This document shows, piece after piece, positions 61,179 through 64,000 of a stretch of 64,000 nt of DNA. The notes below the pieces were generated by a model. It saw nothing but the letters and a program-made list of their open reading frames with translations. It searched no databases and had not been told where the DNA came from. This DNA comes from Agromyces larvae. Its GTDB lineage: Bacteria > Actinomycetota > Actinomycetes > Actinomycetales > Microbacteriaceae. The stretch covers positions 2,170,001 through 2,234,000 of the forward strand of contig NZ_CP094528.1 of the NCBI RefSeq assembly GCF_022811705.1, in the 5' to 3' direction. How positions within the stretch are numbered: the first letter of the stretch is position 1; the number at the start of each line of letters is the position of its first letter. The position numbers and the translations under genes are program-made.

Positions 61179-61229
61179 GGGGTCGCTCGTGGCCGCTTCG
61201 GACCGCTCGAAGCGACCACGAGCGACCCC
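61179..61229. repeat. 51-nt palindrome in a divergent gap
   Basis: GGGGTCGCTCGTGG and CGCTTCG on the left are mirrored on the right around the loop GACCGCT, with one mismatch pair. It lies between two divergent starts, so it is not a terminator in the usual sense. It may be a dispersed repeat or a regulatory hairpin. Confidence 0.75.
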
Positions 61230-61299
61230 GGCGGGGGTCGCCCGGCATCCCGAGGCGGGCGCGTGGGGCGTGCCGCGCGGCAGGCGTAGCATGCCGAGC

Positions 61300-62358
61300 A
61301 TGAGCAACCTCGAGCGCGATCCCACCGAACTGCTCAGCTCGCCCGACGAGTCCAGCGGCCCGCGCGTGCACGTGCTCGCGCCGCGCGAGGTGCCCCTCGG
61401 CGGGCCGCGGGCGATGCACGTGCGACGTACGCTGCCCCAGCGGGGTCGCACGACCATCGGCGCGTGGTGCTTCATCGATCACTACGGGCCCGACGATGTG
61501 GCCGAGACCGGCGGCATGGTCGTGCCGCCGCACCCGCACACGGGGTTGCAGACCGTGAGCTGGCTCTTCGAGGGCGAGATCGAGCACCGCGACTCGGCCG
61601 GCAACCACGCGTTCGTGCGCCCCGGCGAGGTGAACCTGATGACCGCGGGGCAGGGCATCTCGCACTCCGAGGTCTCGACCCCGCAGACCGCGCGGTTGCA
61701 CGGCGTGCAGCTCTGGGTCGCGCTGCCCGACGCCGCCCGCGACGCCCTCCCCTTCTTCGAGCACGCGCAAACGACGCCCGTGCAGGTCGACGATGCATCC
61801 GTTCGCGTGTTCGTGGGCTCGCTGCCGTACCTCGAGCGCGATGGAGGCACCGCCGTGACCGTCTTCTCGCCGCTCGTGGCCGCCGAGATCGAGCTTCCCG
61901 CCGGGGGCGAGGCGTGGATCGACCTCGACCCGGCGTTCGAGCACGGCCTGCTCGTCGACCGCGGTCCGGTGCATCTCACCGTGCCGCCCGTCGAGGGCGA
62001 GGCGGACGACACGCCCGACGGCGCCGACCCGCTCGCGGTCGCCGGGCACGCGACGACGCTCGCGTGGAGCGAGCTCGGGCTGCTCCCCGAGGGTCACGAG
62101 GGAGTTCGGCTTCGGGCGACGGATGCTCCGGTGCGCGTGCTGCTCGTCGGCGGCGCGCCGTTCGGCGAGCAGCTGGTGATGTGGTGGAACTTCATCGGGC
62201 GCAGTCACGAGGAGGTCGAGGAGTTCCGCCGACAGTGGCAGTCCGAGGTGATCGCGGGCGGCGACGCGCACGGGCGGTTCGGCACCGTCGAAGGCTACGA
62301 CGGAGCACCGCTGCCTGCCCCCGAACTGCCGACGGTCCGCCTGCGCCCTCGGTCGTGA
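61300..62358 (+). CDS. Pirin-family protein
   Basis: 352 residues, ATG 61300 (an ATG at 61291 is in frame). The N-terminal cupin has the pirin metal site: PHPHTGLQTVSWLFEGEIEHRDS, in parts PPHPHTGLQTVSWLFEGE, and GISHSEVS. The C-terminal cupin has LVGGAPFGEQLVMWWNFIG. Three His and one Glu bind iron. Pirins act as quercetinases or redox-sensing regulators; the role here is unknown. Confidence 0.93.
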   Translation: MSNLERDPTELLSSPDESSGPRVHVLAPREVPLGGPRAMHVRRTLPQRGRTTIGAWCFIDHYGPDDVAETGGMVVPPHPHTGLQTVSWLFEGEIEHRDSAGNHAFVRPGEVNLMTAGQGISHSEVSTPQTARLHGVQLWVALPDAARDALPFFEHAQTTPVQVDDASVRVFVGSLPYLERDGGTAVTVFSPLVAAEIELPAGGEAWIDLDPAFEHGLLVDRGPVHLTVPPVEGEADDTPDGADPLAVAGHATTLAWSELGLLPEGHEGVRLRATDAPVRVLLVGGAPFGEQLVMWWNFIGRSHEEVEEFRRQWQSEVIAGGDAHGRFGTVEGYDGAPLPAPELPTVRLRPRS

Positions 62359-62361
62359 GCC

Positions 62362-62580
62362 CCCTGAGCCCGTCCGCTCCCTGAGCCCGCCCCGCTCCCT
62401 GAGCCCGTCGAAGGGAGCCCCCCGCCCCGCTCCCTGAGCCCGCCCGCTCCCTGAGCCCGTCCGCTCCCTGAGCCCGTCGAAGGGAGCCCCCCGCCCCGCT
62501 CCCAAAGCCCCCCGCCCCCAGAGCCGTCGAACCGAACGCCATCCGGGCAGCGGCCCCGCTTCGACGGGCTCAGCGAGCGA
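62362..62580. repeat. Repeat C cluster (CTGAGCCCGTCGAAG type)
   Basis: Up to six CCCTGAGCCCG words, two of them extended to CTCCCTGAGCCCGTCGAAGG with identical CCCCCCGCCCCGCTCCC tails (62396 and 62465). An inverted copy, GCTTCGACGGGCTCAG, lies near 62559. The cluster fills the gap between the convergent pirin and cardiolipin synthase genes. Confidence 0.85.
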
Positions 62581-62585
62581 TCGGG

Positions 62586-64000
62586 CTACTGCAGCGCGCT
62601 GGTGAGCCGCGCCAGGTTGTCGAGCACCGTCGAGCGGAGCGGCTGGGTGAGCCACTCGTCGAGGGTGAGCTCGCGGCTCTCCCGACGGTAGCCGGCCTCG
62701 ACCTCGCGCATCTCGCGCACGAACGAGGCGCCGCGCACGAGCAGCGACACCTCCATGTTCAGTTCGAACGAGCGGATGTCCATGTTGCTCGACCCGATCA
62801 CCGCGACGTCGTCGTCGATCGTGAAGTGCTTGGCGTGCAGGATGTACGGTGCGCGGTACATGTAGATCTTCACGCCCGACCGCAGCAGCGCCTCGTAGTA
62901 CGACCGTTGCGCGTGGTAGACGAGCGCCTGGTCGCCGATCTCGGACACGAACAGTTCGACGTGGACGCCCCGCTGGGTCGCGCCGCTGATCGCGTACAGC
63001 ATCGCCTCGTCGGGCACGAAGTACGGGCTGGTGATGATGATCTGCTCGCGCGCCGCGTACAGCAGGGCGAGGAACAGTTTCAGGTTGTTCTCGGTCGAGT
63101 ACCCCGGCCCCGACGGCACGACCTGGCAGTCCAGGTCCTGCGCCGCGCCCTCCTGCTCGAACGCGTTCACGAACTCGTCGCGGTGCGGCACCTCGTCGGT
63201 CTCGAGGTACCAGTCGGTGGCGAAGATCGCGTCGAGCCCCGACACGATCGGGCCTTCGACGCGGACGACGAGCTCCTTCCACTTGAGCCCGCGCCGCTGG
63301 TTCGACTTCTTGTTGTAGCTGCGATCGATGACGTTCTGCGAACCCATGAAGGCGACCTCGCTGTCGACGACGAGGATCTTGCGGTGGTTGCGCAGGTCGG
63401 GCCGCTGGTACTTGCCCTTGAGCGGCTGCACCGGCAGCATGAGCCGCCACTCGACGCCCAGCTCGGTGAGCCGCCGCAGTGTCTGCCGGTAGCCCTTCAC
63501 CCGGAAGGAGGCGACGTGGTCGAGCAGCACCCGCACCTCGACGCCTCGGGCGGCGGCCTCGCCGAGGGCGTCGAAGAAGTCCTCGGTGGTGCGGTCGAGC
63601 GCGAAGATGTAGAACTCGGCGTGCACGTAGCGCTCGGCACCGCGGATCGCCGCGGCCATGTCGGCGAGCGACGCCTCGTAGTCGCCGATCAGGCTCGCGC
63701 TGTTCGATCCGATGAGCGGCATCGCGCCCAGGTTGCGGTTCAGCTGCACGACGCCCTCGAACCAGCCGGGCCATGAGCTCGAGTCGCTGACCCGCTCGAC
63801 GCCGTGCGTGGAGTCGAGGATGTACCGACTGACCTCGGCCTGCTTGGCGCGCCTGGCCTTCGGCAGCTTCGGGTCGCCGATGAGCCAGAAGATGAGGATG
63901 CCGGGGATGGGCAGGAAGAAGATCGCCAGCAGCCAGGCCATGCCGGCGGTGGGCCGCCGGTTGGGCGGGACGATGATGACGGCGATGACGCGGATGACGA
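62586..64000 (-). CDS. cls: Cardiolipin synthase, 5' end cut by window edge
   Basis: At least 470 residues; the open frame runs past 64000 (VIAVIIVPPNRRPTAG before the ATG at 63941), so the first transmembrane helix and start are outside. The second helix is WLLAIFFLPIPGILIFWLIG. Two HxK(x)4D motifs are present: NHRKILVVDSEVAFMGSQN and HAKHFTIDDDVAVIGSSN. EFYIFALDRTTEDFFDAL and SPYFVPDEAMLYAI are typical of bacterial Cls. It joins phospholipids to make cardiolipin in the membrane. Confidence 0.93.
   Translation of the reverse strand, partial: VIRVIAVIIVPPNRRPTAGMAWLLAIFFLPIPGILIFWLIGDPKLPKARRAKQAEVSRYILDSTHGVERVSDSSSWPGWFEGVVQLNRNLGAMPLIGSNSASLIGDYEASLADMAAAIRGAERYVHAEFYIFALDRTTEDFFDALGEAAARGVEVRVLLDHVASFRVKGYRQTLRRLTELGVEWRLMLPVQPLKGKYQRPDLRNHRKILVVDSEVAFMGSQNVIDRSYNKKSNQRRGLKWKELVVRVEGPIVSGLDAIFATDWYLETDEVPHRDEFVNAFEQEGAAQDLDCQVVPSGPGYSTENNLKLFLALLYAAREQIIITSPYFVPDEAMLYAISGATQRGVHVELFVSEIGDQALVYHAQRSYYEALLRSGVKIYMYRAPYILHAKHFTIDDDVAVIGSSNMDIRSFELNMEVSLLVRGASFVREMREVEAGYRRESRELTLDEWLTQPLRSTVLDNLARLTSALQ

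Overview
The window is very GC-rich, densely packed actinobacterial chromosome. rpoB, rpoC, clpC, radA, a DinB-type polymerase, DUF5997 and DUF4916 proteins, and the habit of writing Asp-Ala as GATGCC (many GGATGC/GCATCC words on both strands) point to Microbacteriaceae, perhaps near Agromyces or Microbacterium. The genus is an inference. There is no rRNA, CRISPR array, transposase or phage gene. One tRNA (Ser, anticodon CGA) is present.

Region 1 (1-17962) is a type VII secretion (WXG100/EssC-like) and polymorphic-toxin island, mostly on the minus strand. In transcription order it has a secreted Ig-like protein, a three-ATPase EssC/EccC motor, a zinc-ribbon/FHA protein, a WXG100 protein followed by a hairpin, two more WXG100-type proteins with an 8-nt overlap, and a 1789-residue toxin. 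The toxin has three recognisable effector modules: a papain-like domain (C943/H1021/D1036), an Ntox15-type HxxD nuclease (H1255/D1258) and a second papain-like glutamine-deamidase domain (C1481/H1580/D1595). They sit behind a helical secretion head and a 9-residue tandem-repeat stalk. After it come an overlapping immunity gene, two frameshifted fragments, an intact helical gene, a frameshifted orphan toxin tip, a second intact immunity paralogue and an unknown gene cut by the window edge. This eroding chain of toxin/immunity cassettes is the most interesting feature.

Region 2 (18135-25937) is the rpoB-rpoC operon (minus), with TTG starts for both genes, a promoter back-to-back with that of a membrane-protein gene, and a perfect 36-nt palindrome as terminator.

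Region 3 (25937-46399) is mostly housekeeping and metabolism: two tandem spermidine-synthase-like genes, the 5-oxoprolinase operon pxpABC, a sugar-dehydrogenase lipoprotein, SprT-like and CGNR proteins, a DEAD-box helicase, an HtrA-like lipoprotein protease, GNAT, deazaflavin reductase, NUDIX, esterase, a LysR-type effector domain without HTH, DinB and a glutamine amidotransferase.

Region 4 (46407-51739) holds a predicted HExxH metalloprotease with a peptidoglycan-binding domain and an AGNQA head, its overlapping partner, an acyltransferase, MarR, and a TetR/SDR pair with two operator-like palindromes.

Region 5 (51864-64000) has tRNA-Ser, radA, small conserved genes, clpC, a DUF2975-DUF2975-XRE operon behind an AT-rich operator, a lipoprotein, a pirin and a cardiolipin synthase that continues past the right edge.

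Three families of short palindromic repeats decorate the intergenic spaces: A (about 79 nt, three copies), B (59 nt, four copies plus a partial) and C (CTGAGCCCGTCGAAG type, clustered at 62362-62580).
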